Source: UBA11373 sp046714175
GTDB lineage: Bacteria; Actinomycetota; Acidimicrobiia; Spongiisociales; UBA11373
Assembly: GCA_046714175.1 (NCBI GenBank)
Contig: JBKKBI010000073.1
Coordinates: 1 to 49,455 of the forward strand
DNA: 49,455 nt
Reading direction: 5' to 3'
Shown here: one piece after another, positions 10,315 to 17,269 of the stretch
Numbering within the stretch: the stretch's first letter is position 1
How the letters are laid out: each line of letters begins with the position of its first letter
The notes under the pieces: generated by a model
Told to the model about the DNA's origin: nothing
Databases searched by the model: none
What the model saw: only the letters and a program-made list of their open reading frames with translations
Position numbers and translations under genes: made by a program

Positions 10315-10629
10315 CCGAAGCACCTCGCGGAGCGCGTCGAAGGCCCCGGTGGCGATCTTGTAATGGATCCACTTGCCGCGGCGCTCTCGCTCGAGCAGGC
10401 CGGCGTCGGTGAGCACCTTGAGGTGGTGGCTGAGCGTGGGTTGCGAGACACCGATGTCGTCCACCAGTTCGCAACCGCACACCTCGCCGCAGGCGGCGAT
10501 CAGGGAGACCAGCCGAAGGCGGGCCGGATCGCTCAGTGCCTTGAAACGGGTGGCCAAGTCCACGGCATCAGCGGGGGAGAGGCGCTCCTCCAAAATCGGG
10601 GTGCAGCAGGGGGCCACGGTCAGTTCCAT
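10312..10629 (-). CDS. arsR: ArsR/SmtB-family metal(loid)-responsive repressor
   Basis: The 105-residue protein is a classic ArsR winged helix: FKALSDPARLRLVSLI, then the recognition helix VSQPTLSHHLKVLTDAGLLERERRG. It has two cysteine clusters: CC at 8-9, and C47, C51 and C53 in ACGEVCGCEL. The C-X-C pattern in the helix before the recognition helix, plus an N-terminal Cys pair, resembles As(III)/Sb(III)-sensing members such as E. coli ArsR and Corynebacterium ArsR, so arsenite or a thiophilic metal is the likely inducer. The ATG at 10629 is preferred because longer forms would run through the operator. It is divergent from the Cys-rich peptide gene and should regulate both. Confidence 0.88.
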   Translation of the reverse strand: MELTVAPCCTPILEERLSPADAVDLATRFKALSDPARLRLVSLIAACGEVCGCELVDDIGVSQPTLSHHLKVLTDAGLLERERRGKWIHYKIATGAFDALREVLR

Positions 10630-10667
10630 CAACATATATTGACAGATATCAATATGTATGGCAACAT
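10630..10667. promoter_or_regulatory. ArsR operator and divergent promoter region
   Basis: ATATTGA and TCAATAT, separated by 6 nt (10636-10655), form an AT-rich inverted repeat typical of ArsR/SmtB operators and unlike the GC-rich surroundings. It contains TTGACA (10639-10644), a candidate -35 for the rightward peptide gene. The matching -10 is uncertain: CAACAT at 10662-10667 has 17-nt spacing, while TATAGA at 10669-10674 looks better but has 24. On the minus strand CAATAT lies 6 nt before the arsR ATG. Confidence 0.75.
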
Positions 10668-10694
10668 CTATAGACGGTGATCGATAGGAGAGAT

Positions 10695-10763
10695 ATGAGT
10701 ACCTCACCGACACCGGTCGACTGCTGCGACGACAGCTGTTGCTGCGGCACCGACTGCTGCTGA
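10695..10763 (+). CDS. 22-residue Cys-rich peptide, ArsR-controlled (putative thiol metal(loid) binder)
   Basis: The ATG at 10695 is preceded by AGGAGAG at near-ideal spacing and opens a 22-codon frame ending in TGA at 10763. The product starts MSTSPTPVD and then carries seven cysteines at positions 10, 11, 15, 16, 17, 21 and 22, among Asp, Ser and Gly, with no hydrophobic segment. It lies just downstream of the ArsR operator and is closed by its own terminator 1 nt after the stop, so it looks like a complete monocistronic gene. A metallothionein-like or arsenite-sequestering role is inference from Cys content and context; I know no named family for it. Confidence 0.72.
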   Translation: MSTSPTPVDCCDDSCCCGTDCC

Positions 10764-10803
10764 GAGAAGGGGGCGGCCAGTACGGTCGCCCCGTTCTCCT
10801 TTG
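10764..10803 (+). terminator. Intrinsic terminator of the Cys-rich peptide gene
   Basis: GAGAAGGGGGCGGCC pairs with GGTCGCCCCGTTCTC (15 positions, two mismatches) across loop AGTAC, followed by CTTT. It begins right after the peptide's stop codon. The remaining 80 nt to the next gene contain no clear promoter. Confidence 0.75.
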
Positions 10804-10883
10804 TCGGTTCGCCGCATTAGGGGGGAGTACCCGAAGCGGACCGGTGGCCGACTCTCACTGACAATGCGCGACAATTCCTTGGC

Positions 10884-13604
10884 ATGCCCGCTTATCCGTC
10901 CGACTATGACTTCCACGTGGTGCTCCGAGACGGGGGTTTGGCGCACATCCGTCCTATCAAGCCCGGAGATGGCGAGGCCCTCTTGGGCATGTTTCACCGG
11001 ATGGGACGCGACAGCGTCTATCAGCGGTTCTTCAGCCACAAGGCCGATCTCACCCCCAAGGAGGTGGAGTACTTCACCAACGTCGACTACGACGAGCGGA
11101 TGGCGTTTGTGGCGCTCGTCGGCCCGAACATCGTCGGCGTGGGTCACTACGACCGCCTCACGGAAGATCGCGCCGTCGCCGAGGTCGCCTTCGGGGTCGA
11201 GGATCCCCACCAGGGGCGGGGGCTCGGCACCCAACTACTCGTCCACCTCACCAACCACGCCCGTCACCACGGAGTGACATCGTTCCGGGCATTTGTGCTC
11301 GGGGACAACTACGCCATGATGCGCGTGTTCCGGACCTCGGGTTATCGGATGCGCCGCTCCCTCGAGCGAGGCGTGTACACGGTGGACTTCCCGGTGGAGT
11401 TGACCGACGAGGTCACCCGCCGCGATGGGATGCGCGAGCAACACGCCGTGGCCGCCTCACTGCTTCCGCTCTTTTACCCACGGGGCGTGGCGGTGATCGG
11501 CGCGTCGCGCGAGGAGATGTCGATCGGGGGACGGCTGCTGCGCAATCTGATGCGGGCCGGGTTTACCGGCACGGTGTATCCGGTCAACCCCAATGCCCAA
11601 TCGGTTAGCTCGGTCAAGGCTTACGACTCGGTGTTGGACATCCCTGATGTGGTCGACCTCGCCATCATCGTGGTTCCGGCACGGGTTGTGATCGACGTCG
11701 CCCGCCAGTGCGCCGAAAAAGGGGTGCGGGGGATGGTGGTCATCTCCGCCGGGTTCTCCGAGACCGGTGAGGCCGGGGCGGCACTGGAGCACGAACTGGT
11801 CGCGGTTGTTCGCGATGCGGGGATGCGACTGGTCGGTCCCAACTGCATGGGCCTGCTCAACACCGATCCGGCGATTCGCCTCGATGTCACCTTTGCCCCG
11901 ATGTTTCCTCCCGCGGGCAATGTCGGCATGTCGAGCCAGTCCGGCGCCCTCGGCATCGCCATCCTCGATCACGCCCGCCGCCTCGACATCGGGATTTCCA
12001 CGTTCGTGTCGGTGGGAAACAAGGCCGACGTCAGCGGTAACGACCTTCTCCTCTATTGGGAGGGCGACCCCGCGACCGACGTCATCGTGCTCTACATGGA
12101 ATCGTTCGGACAGCCGCGCCGTTTCTCCCGCATTGCTCGTCGCATTGGCCGCACCAAGCCGATCGTGGCGGTCAAGTCCGGGCGCACCCTGGGCGGGGCC
12201 CGCGCCGCCAGCAGCCACACCGGCGCCTTGGCCAGTGGGGAGGGTGCAGTGCAGGCGCTCTTCCGGCAATCAGGGGTGATCCGCACCGACACGCTGCAAG
12301 AGCTCTTCGAGGTGACCTCCCTGCTTGCCAATCAGCCGCTGCCCAAGGGCCGTCGCGTTGCCATCCTCAGCAACGCCGGGGGTCCGGCGATCCTGGCGAT
12401 CGACGCCCTGGAGTCGGAGGGGCTGGCGGTGCCGGTGCTCTCCGACGATCTGCAGCAGCGCCTCGCCGTCGGGTTGGCCGAGGAAGCCGCGGTGCGCAAT
12501 CCGGTGGACATGATCGCCTCTGCCGGACCCGACCAGTACCGCACCTGTTTGCGGGCGCTCCTCGATAGCGACGAGATCGATTCGGTGATTGTGGTGTTCA
12601 TACCCACCACTCCCGGAGGGCTCGACCCCGTACAGAAGGCGGTGGCGGAGACGGTGGCCGCCACCGACAAGACCGTCCTCGCGGTCTACATGGAGGCGGA
12701 CATCGACACCACCCCACATCACGCCGCCGGGACCAATCGGATACCGATCTATCCCTTCCCCGAGCCGGCGGCCCAGGCCCTGGCCCGTGCCGTGCGATAT
12801 GCGGAGTGGCGGGCAGCACCCGCGGGAGAACCGGTCCACTTCCAGGATGTCGATCGCGATGCGGCGCGGGCCGCCATCGACGGTGCCCTGGCTCGCCTGG
12901 GAGAACAGGGGGGCTGGATGGAGCCCCACGAAGCGGAGGCAGTACTCGATGCCTATCGCATCCCGCGGGCGGCATCGCAGGTCGTCGCCACCCGCGAGGA
13001 GGCGGTGGCGGCGGCGGCCGCCATCGGCGGTCCGGTGGCTCTCAAGGTGGTGGCGCCCAGCGTGCTTCACAAGACCGAAGTGGGAGGACTCGCACTGGAT
13101 GTGTTCGGTGCCGCCGCGGTGGGGGCGGCCTTCGACCGGGTCACCGCGGTGGCGGCCGATGCCACCGGGGCGCTGGTCCAGGAATTCGTGGGCGAGGGGC
13201 ACGAGGTGATCATCGGTATGACCGAGGACCCGTCCTTCGGCCCTTTGCTCGCATTTGGCATCGGTGGTGTGTTCGTGGAACTGATCGGTGATGTAGCGTT
13301 CCGGCTCCAACCCCTGACCGATGTCGATGCCGCCGAGATGATCGGTGACGTCAAGGCGGCAAGACTTCTCGACGGTTACCGCGGGGGACCTGCCGGCGAC
13401 GTGGTGGCATTGCGGGAGGCGCTGTTGCGGGTGTCGGCTCTGGTGGAGGACTTCCCGGAGATCGCCGAGATGGATCTCAACCCGGTCAAGGTGTTTCCCC
13501 CCGGCCGCGGCTTGCGGGTGGTCGACCTCCGCATGCGAGTCCGCCCGGTCCCACAGCGGTGGCTGCCGAGCCGAAAGGACATCCCGGCAGCAAGGAAGGC
13601 GTGA
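10884..13604 (+). CDS. GNAT acetyltransferase fused to NDP-forming acyl-CoA synthetase (PatA-type protein acetyltransferase)
   Basis: A 906-residue fusion. Residues 1-180 are a GNAT domain with the acetyl-CoA loop DPHQGRGLGTQLL and GYRMRRSLERG. Residues about 195-330 form a CoA-binding Rossmann domain (PRGVAVIGASREEMSIGG). The succinyl-CoA-synthetase-like ligase part follows, with the phospho-His motif SSHTGALASG (H445), and residues about 680-890 form an ATP-grasp domain (GGPVALKVVAPSVLHKTEVGG). Streptomyces lividans PatA has the same GNAT-first order and acetylates acetoacetyl-CoA synthetase, whose gene lies 3.4 kb away here. Protein Lys acetylation is therefore the likely role. Whether the synthetase half is active is not known; its His and ATP-grasp motifs look intact. 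No clear Shine-Dalgarno sequence is present. Confidence 0.87.
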   Translation: MPAYPSDYDFHVVLRDGGLAHIRPIKPGDGEALLGMFHRMGRDSVYQRFFSHKADLTPKEVEYFTNVDYDERMAFVALVGPNIVGVGHYDRLTEDRAVAEVAFGVEDPHQGRGLGTQLLVHLTNHARHHGVTSFRAFVLGDNYAMMRVFRTSGYRMRRSLERGVYTVDFPVELTDEVTRRDGMREQHAVAASLLPLFYPRGVAVIGASREEMSIGGRLLRNLMRAGFTGTVYPVNPNAQSVSSVKAYDSVLDIPDVVDLAIIVVPARVVIDVARQCAEKGVRGMVVISAGFSETGEAGAALEHELVAVVRDAGMRLVGPNCMGLLNTDPAIRLDVTFAPMFPPAGNVGMSSQSGALGIAILDHARRLDIGISTFVSVGNKADVSGNDLLLYWEGDPATDVIVLYMESFGQPRRFSRIARRIGRTKPIVAVKSGRTLGGARAASSHTGALASGEGAVQALFRQSGVIRTDTLQELFEVTSLLANQPLPKGRRVAILSNAGGPAILAIDALESEGLAVPVLSDDLQQRLAVGLAEEAAVRNPVDMIASAGPDQYRTCLRALLDSDEIDSVIVVFIPTTPGGLDPVQKAVAETVAATDKTVLAVYMEADIDTTPHHAAGTNRIPIYPFPEPAAQALARAVRYAEWRAAPAGEPVHFQDVDRDAARAAIDGALARLGEQGGWMEPHEAEAVLDAYRIPRAASQVVATREEAVAAAAAIGGPVALKVVAPSVLHKTEVGGLALDVFGAAAVGAAFDRVTAVAADATGALVQEFVGEGHEVIIGMTEDPSFGPLLAFGIGGVFVELIGDVAFRLQPLTDVDAAEMIGDVKAARLLDGYRGGPAGDVVALREALLRVSALVEDFPEIAEMDLNPVKVFPPGRGLRVVDLRMRVRPVPQRWLPSRKDIPAARKA

Positions 13605-13613
13605 AGAGGCGGT

Positions 13614-13634
13614 GAGCTGTCAGCTGACAGCCAG
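13614..13634 (+). repeat. Heptad array, unit CAGCTGA-like (3 copies)
   Basis: Three 7-bp units related to the array at 8407 overlap the last codons and stop of the convergent kinase gene, so the repeat encodes the kinase's C-terminal residues. Confidence 0.55.
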
Positions 13635-14744
13635 CGGAATCCATACTGTTACCACCGTCCCCTTACCGGGGGCGGTGTCGAGAAGGTACTCACCGCCGAT
13701 GGCGGCGACACGGCGGGATAGGTTGCGCAGGCCCATACCCGCGTACTCGGCGTCGGGGTCGAATCCAACCCCATCGTCGACAACGTTGATGTTGATGCGG
13801 TGGCCGTCGCAGGCGACACGGACATCGACGGTATGGGCACCGGCGTGGCGCAACGCGTTGCTCACCGACTCCTTGACGACAGCAAGCACGTGATCGGTGA
13901 GCGGTGGTTCGGGGGTGTCAGGCGGGCAGTCGACTTCGATGCCGACGCTCACCCCGTGCGGCTCGGCGAGGTCGGCAACGAGGCGGCGGACTTCGGTCGC
14001 CAGGCTGGGTCGTGCCCACACCGGGGGATGCAGGTCGAAGATATAGCGGCGCAATGCGCCGATCGTCCCATCTAGCCGGTCGACGGCATCGGTGATCCGG
14101 GAGCGCACCGTTTCGGTGTCGTGGTCGAGGTGACCCAGCGCAGTCTGCAACCCGAGTCCGATGGCGAAGACATCCTGGATGATCGAATCGTGCAGATCCC
14201 GGGCGATCCGCTCCCGGTCTTCCTGCAGTGCCGCGCGGCGCAGCCGCTCCTGGAGGCGCAGCGTGGCCACCGCGGCACCGGCGGTCACGGCCAGTAACTC
14301 GACGACGGTCTCGTCTTCTGCGGTAAAGCCCCCGGTCTTTTCGGTGAGGTAGAGATTCCCCAGAACCCGATCGCCCACGCGGACCGGTACGCCCAGAAAG
14401 CTGTGCATCGGGGGGTGATGGTCAGGGAATCCGACGGCATCGGGGTGGTCGGCGATCTCGTCGATGCGGACGGTCGTCCCCTGGCGGGTGATGGTGCCGA
14501 GAACTCCTATGCCGCGTGGGTAGTGGGAAATCCGCTTGATCACGTCCTCGTCCATACCCAAGGGAATGAAGTCGACCAAGGAACCATGCTCGCCGAGGAC
14601 GCCGATGGCGCCATAGCGGGCACCGGTGAGTTCGACCGCGGTGGCAATCGTGGTCCGCAGCAGAGAAGACAGGTCGGTCTGCCCGGCGACCCCGGCGGCA
14701 GCATCCACCAGGATGCGAATCCGCTCCGGGGTGAACTCACTCAC
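13620..14744 (-). CDS. GAF-domain sensor histidine kinase, DevS/DosS-like
   Basis: The 374-residue soluble kinase has one GAF domain (about residues 15-165; FLGVPVRVGDRVLGNLYLTEKTGGFTAED is spread over it). A HisKA_3 helix follows with phosphoacceptor H185 in RIARDLHDSIIQDVF, then a HATPase domain (DDGVGFDPD and GMGLRNLSRRVAAIGG). The GAF sequence closely resembles the heme-binding GAF-A of mycobacterial DevS, including FPDHHPPMHSFLGVP, so redox, O2 or NO sensing is plausible; heme binding is not proven. The GTG at 14744 is chosen because TAGACT lies 8 nt upstream. It is divergent from a DevR-like regulator, its probable partner. Confidence 0.87.
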   Translation of the reverse strand: MSEFTPERIRILVDAAAGVAGQTDLSSLLRTTIATAVELTGARYGAIGVLGEHGSLVDFIPLGMDEDVIKRISHYPRGIGVLGTITRQGTTVRIDEIADHPDAVGFPDHHPPMHSFLGVPVRVGDRVLGNLYLTEKTGGFTAEDETVVELLAVTAGAAVATLRLQERLRRAALQEDRERIARDLHDSIIQDVFAIGLGLQTALGHLDHDTETVRSRITDAVDRLDGTIGALRRYIFDLHPPVWARPSLATEVRRLVADLAEPHGVSVGIEVDCPPDTPEPPLTDHVLAVVKESVSNALRHAGAHTVDVRVACDGHRININVVDDGVGFDPDAEYAGMGLRNLSRRVAAIGGEYLLDTAPGKGTVVTVWIPLAVS

Positions 14745-14834
14745 GGCGGTGGAGTCTAGAAGCACCCAATTCGGGCCACGGCGGTGGGGTTTTCGACACG
14801 CTCGACACGATGGCCGGTGCGATATCGTGAGTCA
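14745..14834. promoter_or_regulatory. Divergent leaderless promoters of the kinase/regulator pair
   Basis: TAGACT on the minus strand (14753-14758) serves the kinase and TATCGT on the plus strand (14823-14828) the regulator, 8 and 6 nt from their GTG starts. Between them is a direct repeat TCGACACG (14793-14800 and 14802-14809) that could be a binding site or part of a -35 region. Confidence 0.5.
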
Positions 14835-15512
14835 GTGCCTCAATCTCTACGGGTGGAATTGGTCGATGACCACGAGGTGGTGAGATCCGGTGTCAAGGCG
14901 ATGCTCGACGCCGAGCCGGATATCACCGTGGTCGGTGAAGCGGGATCGGTTGCGGAAGCGATTCGCCGGGTCGGTTTCGACAACCCCGACATCGTGATCC
15001 TCGACGTCCGGCTGCCCGATGGGAGCGGGGTAGAGGCCTGCCGGGAGATTCGAACTCGCTGGCCGGACGTCAAAGTGTTGATGCTCACCTCGTTCGCCGA
15101 CGACGAGGCCCTCTTCGCCTCGATCATGGCCGGGGCCTCGGGGTATGTCCTCAAGCAGATCAAAGGCAATGATCTGGTGGAGAGCGTGCGCAAGGTGGGC
15201 CGGGGAGAGTCCCTCCTCGATCCGGACATGGCCGACCGGGTATTCCGCCGCATCCGCGGTGAGGATGCCGACGATCCGCTGCTGTCCCGGCTCTCCAAGC
15301 AGGAGCGCACGATCCTGGAACACATCGCCGCCGGCCTGACCAACCGTCAGATCGCCGCAGTGATGTTCCTCGCCGAAAAGACGGTGAAGAACTATGTGTC
15401 CAATGTTCTCGCCAAACTCGAGATGAGCCGGCGCAGCGAGGCGGCGGCCTATGCCGCTCGCATCGATGCCAAGAAGGAGCACCACTACCCACCGGAGCAA
15501 TGGCCGCAGTGA
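14835..15512 (+). CDS. NarL/LuxR-type response regulator, DevR/DosR-like
   Basis: The 225-residue protein has a receiver domain (VDDHEVVRSGVKAML, phosphorylated Asp D57 in VILDVRLPDG, Lys in GYVLKQI) and a C-terminal LuxR-type helix-turn-helix. The helix-turn-helix reads LTNRQIAAVMFLAEKTVKNY and then VSNVLAKLEMSRRSEAAAYA, very close to mycobacterial DevR. The GTG at 14835 lies 6 nt after TATCGT, whereas the longer frame from 14784 would begin upstream of that promoter. It is likely activated by the divergent GAF kinase. Target genes are unknown, but the CBS-BON gene immediately downstream is a candidate. Confidence 0.88.
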   Translation: MPQSLRVELVDDHEVVRSGVKAMLDAEPDITVVGEAGSVAEAIRRVGFDNPDIVILDVRLPDGSGVEACREIRTRWPDVKVLMLTSFADDEALFASIMAGASGYVLKQIKGNDLVESVRKVGRGESLLDPDMADRVFRRIRGEDADDPLLSRLSKQERTILEHIAAGLTNRQIAAVMFLAEKTVKNYVSNVLAKLEMSRRSEAAAYAARIDAKKEHHYPPEQWPQ

Positions 15513-15526
15513 GTCATGAGTCAGAA
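15513..15526 (+). repeat. Short heptad pair, unit GAGTCAK
   Basis: Two 7-bp units immediately follow the stop of the response regulator gene. This is the weakest of the heptad loci, listed because its position is typical. Confidence 0.35.
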
Positions 15527-15597
15527 TTGATGTGGTGTTGACCCCGGCGGTCGGGTCGTCAGGTGTGGCTGACTGCGACAGGTTGATCACGCGGCGA

Positions 15598-15603
15598 TAT
15601 CGT
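15598..15603 (+). promoter_or_regulatory. Candidate -10 hexamer TATCGT of the CBS-BON gene
   Basis: TATCGT lies 22 nt before the ATG, leaving room for a short leader with GAGGAAAG. I looked for a palindromic DevR-type box in 15513-15625 and did not find a convincing one. Confidence 0.4.
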
Positions 15604-15625
15604 TCCCAGAGAGAGGAAAGCGACA

Positions 15626-16297
15626 ATGAAGGTTCGTGATCTCATGACCACCGAGCCGGTCACCACGACCCCGGAGACCCCTCTCAAGGAGGCGGCCCGC
15701 CTCATGGTGAAGCATCGGATCAGCGGGCTACCGGTGGTGCAGGGCGGCAAGGTGGTGGGGATCGTCACCGAGGGCGATTTTCTCCGCCAGGAGGCCAATC
15801 GCGATCAGCCCTATCGGTTCGGGCTCCTGGAGGCTCTCTTCGGTGAGGGGTCGGCGCAACCCCCGTCAGCGGAAACGGTGGGACAGGTCATGACGGAGCC
15901 GGTCCTCACCGTTTCCCCCGAGGCTACGGTCAGTGAGGCGGCACGGATCATGGCGAGCCGCCGGGTCAAGCGGCTCCCAGTGGTGTCGCCCGACGGAGTG
16001 CTGCTTGGGGTGATCAGCCGCGCCGACGTGGTCAACGCCTTCACCAAGCCGGACGAGGTCATCGAGGACGAGATTCGTGAAGACATCATTCGCCGCCTGT
16101 TGTTCCTGCAACCGGATGCGGTCGATGTCGCGGTGCGCGGCGGGGTGGTGACGCTCTCCGGTGGCCTGGAGAGCCGGACCGAGGCGGATCTGCTGGAGGA
16201 ACTGACTCGCCGCATCGACGGGGTGATCCGCGTGGAGAGCGCCCTCACGTACGAGGTGGACGACCACCGCATCGAGAAGATGTATCCACTGTCGTAG
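15626..16297 (+). CDS. CBS-pair protein with C-terminal BON domain
   Basis: The 223-residue cytoplasmic protein has two CBS motifs, MTTEPVTTTPETPLKEAARLM to GIVTEGDFLR (residues 7-60) and MTEPVLTVSPEATVSEAARIM to GVISRADVV (about 88-140). A BON domain follows (about 145-215; DAVDVAVRGGVVTLSGGLES). CBS pairs bind adenine nucleotides; BON domains bind lipids or protein partners. It is preceded by GAGGAAAG 6-7 nt before the ATG. Its position directly after a DevR-like regulator parallels the CBS proteins of the mycobacterial DosR regulon, so hypoxia- or redox-linked expression is a reasonable inference. Confidence 0.88.
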   Translation: MKVRDLMTTEPVTTTPETPLKEAARLMVKHRISGLPVVQGGKVVGIVTEGDFLRQEANRDQPYRFGLLEALFGEGSAQPPSAETVGQVMTEPVLTVSPEATVSEAARIMASRRVKRLPVVSPDGVLLGVISRADVVNAFTKPDEVIEDEIREDIIRRLLFLQPDAVDVAVRGGVVTLSGGLESRTEADLLEELTRRIDGVIRVESALTYEVDDHRIEKMYPLS

Positions 16298-16306
16298 CCG
16301 CGGTGG

Positions 16307-16334
16307 CAGATGACAGATGGCAGATGGCAGATGA
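16307..16334 (+). repeat. Heptad array, unit CAGATGR (4 copies)
   Basis: Four consecutive near-perfect 7-bp units span the start region of the alpha/beta hydrolase gene. They create two in-frame ATGs (16310 and 16331), which makes start assignment ambiguous. Confidence 0.75.
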
Positions 16335-17161
16335 CGATCACCAGCCACGACGGCCTCATGCTTGCCGCCGAGACGGGGGGTGCCGGTCCGGCGACGCTGT
16401 TCATCCATGCCACCGGGTTCTGCAAGGAGTTGTGGCGGCCGGTGACCGATCTGATTGCGGTGCGGGCCATCGCCGCCGATCAGCGTGGGCATGGCGACTC
16501 GGAGTCGGGGCCGGCTCCCTTCGACTGGTGGGACTTGGGCCGCGACGCCGGATTGTGGAGCGTAACCATGAAGGCTCCCCGGATCGGGGTCGGGCACTCG
16601 TCCGGGGCCGCGGCATTGGCGATGTCCGAGTTGCTGGCCCCGGGCACTTGGAACGGCCTCGTACTGGTGGAGCCGATCATCTTCCCCCCTCCGTTTGAAC
16701 CTGCCGAGAGTCACCCATTGGTGACGGGGGCGCTGCGGCGACGTCCGGCATTCCACTCGCGCGACGAGGCGGGAGGCGCCTACCGGGGAAGGGGTCCGTT
16801 TGCCAGCTGGACCGAGCGCGCTTTGGACCTCTACCTGGAGTACGGATTCCGCGATGGTCCCGACGGTGAACGCCGACTCGCCTGCACGCCCGAGACCGAG
16901 GCGGAGTACTACCGCACCGCGACCACCCACGGCGCCTGGGAGCGTTTGGGCGAGATCGCGTGCCCGGTCACCATCCTCGTCGGGGAACACTCCGACAGTC
17001 ACCCTCGCCCGTTCGCCGAGCGCCTCGCCGCCCGATTCCAAAACGGCGAGTTGATCACGGTCTCGGGCGCCAGCCACTTCATCCCGATGGAAAAACCGGA
17101 AGCCGTGGCAGGGGTCATCGCCGCTACCGCCTCCCGCCTCCAGCCCCCAGCCCCCAGCTGA
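16331..17161 (+). CDS. Alpha/beta hydrolase
   Basis: The 276-residue alpha/beta-hydrolase has the oxyanion motif HATGF, DQRGHGDSE, the nucleophile elbow GHSSGAA, a late acidic region (LVGEHSDSH) and the catalytic His in GASHFIPME. The substrate is unknown. It sits directly upstream of menF, so a role as the MenH-type hydrolase of menaquinone synthesis is possible, but nothing in the sequence proves it. The ATG at 16331 is preferred over 16310, because the intervening seven codons are heptad-repeat DNA. The last residues before the stop are also encoded by a heptad array (17131-17158). Confidence 0.8.
   Translation: MTITSHDGLMLAAETGGAGPATLFIHATGFCKELWRPVTDLIAVRAIAADQRGHGDSESGPAPFDWWDLGRDAGLWSVTMKAPRIGVGHSSGAAALAMSELLAPGTWNGLVLVEPIIFPPPFEPAESHPLVTGALRRRPAFHSRDEAGGAYRGRGPFASWTERALDLYLEYGFRDGPDGERRLACTPETEAEYYRTATTHGAWERLGEIACPVTILVGEHSDSHPRPFAERLAARFQNGELITVSGASHFIPMEKPEAVAGVIAATASRLQPPAPS
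17131..17158 (+). repeat. Heptad array, unit CYCCAGC, inside a coding end
   Basis: Four 7-bp units encode the C-terminal SRLQPPAPS-like tail of the alpha/beta hydrolase and run up to its stop codon. The tail is therefore probably not a conserved part of the enzyme. Confidence 0.65.
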
Positions 17162-17229
17162 GGCAGCCACCCGGCGACTGCTGACCTATATCCGGTCTTC
17201 AGCATCGGGTGTCGGTATCGGGTCGAAGT

Positions 17230-17250
17230 CTGCCATCTGCCCTCTGCCCT
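17230..17250 (+). repeat. Heptad array, unit CTGCCMT (3 copies)
   Basis: Three 7-bp units end 7 nt before TACCAT, the -10 hexamer of menF. Confidence 0.65.
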
Positions 17251-17257
17251 CCCCCCG

Positions 17258-17263
17258 TACCAT
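17258..17263 (+). promoter_or_regulatory. -10 hexamer TACCAT of leaderless menF
   Basis: TACCAT is followed by six C residues and then the GTG start at 17270. No Shine-Dalgarno sequence is present. Confidence 0.5.
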
Positions 17264-17269
17264 CCCCCC

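Noticed and set aside
12270..13310. 346-codon minus-strand frame inside the GNAT/acyl-CoA-synthetase gene
   Set aside because: It is the antisense of an intact 906-residue protein with all motifs in order, so it is a high-GC shadow.
15513..15625. DevR/DosR-type palindromic box before the CBS-BON gene
   Set aside because: I found no sequence close to the known mycobacterial consensus. Regulation by the adjacent response regulator remains inference.
16331..17161. Naming the alpha/beta hydrolase menH
   Set aside because: Only its position next to menF supports it. The motif around the nucleophile is generic.
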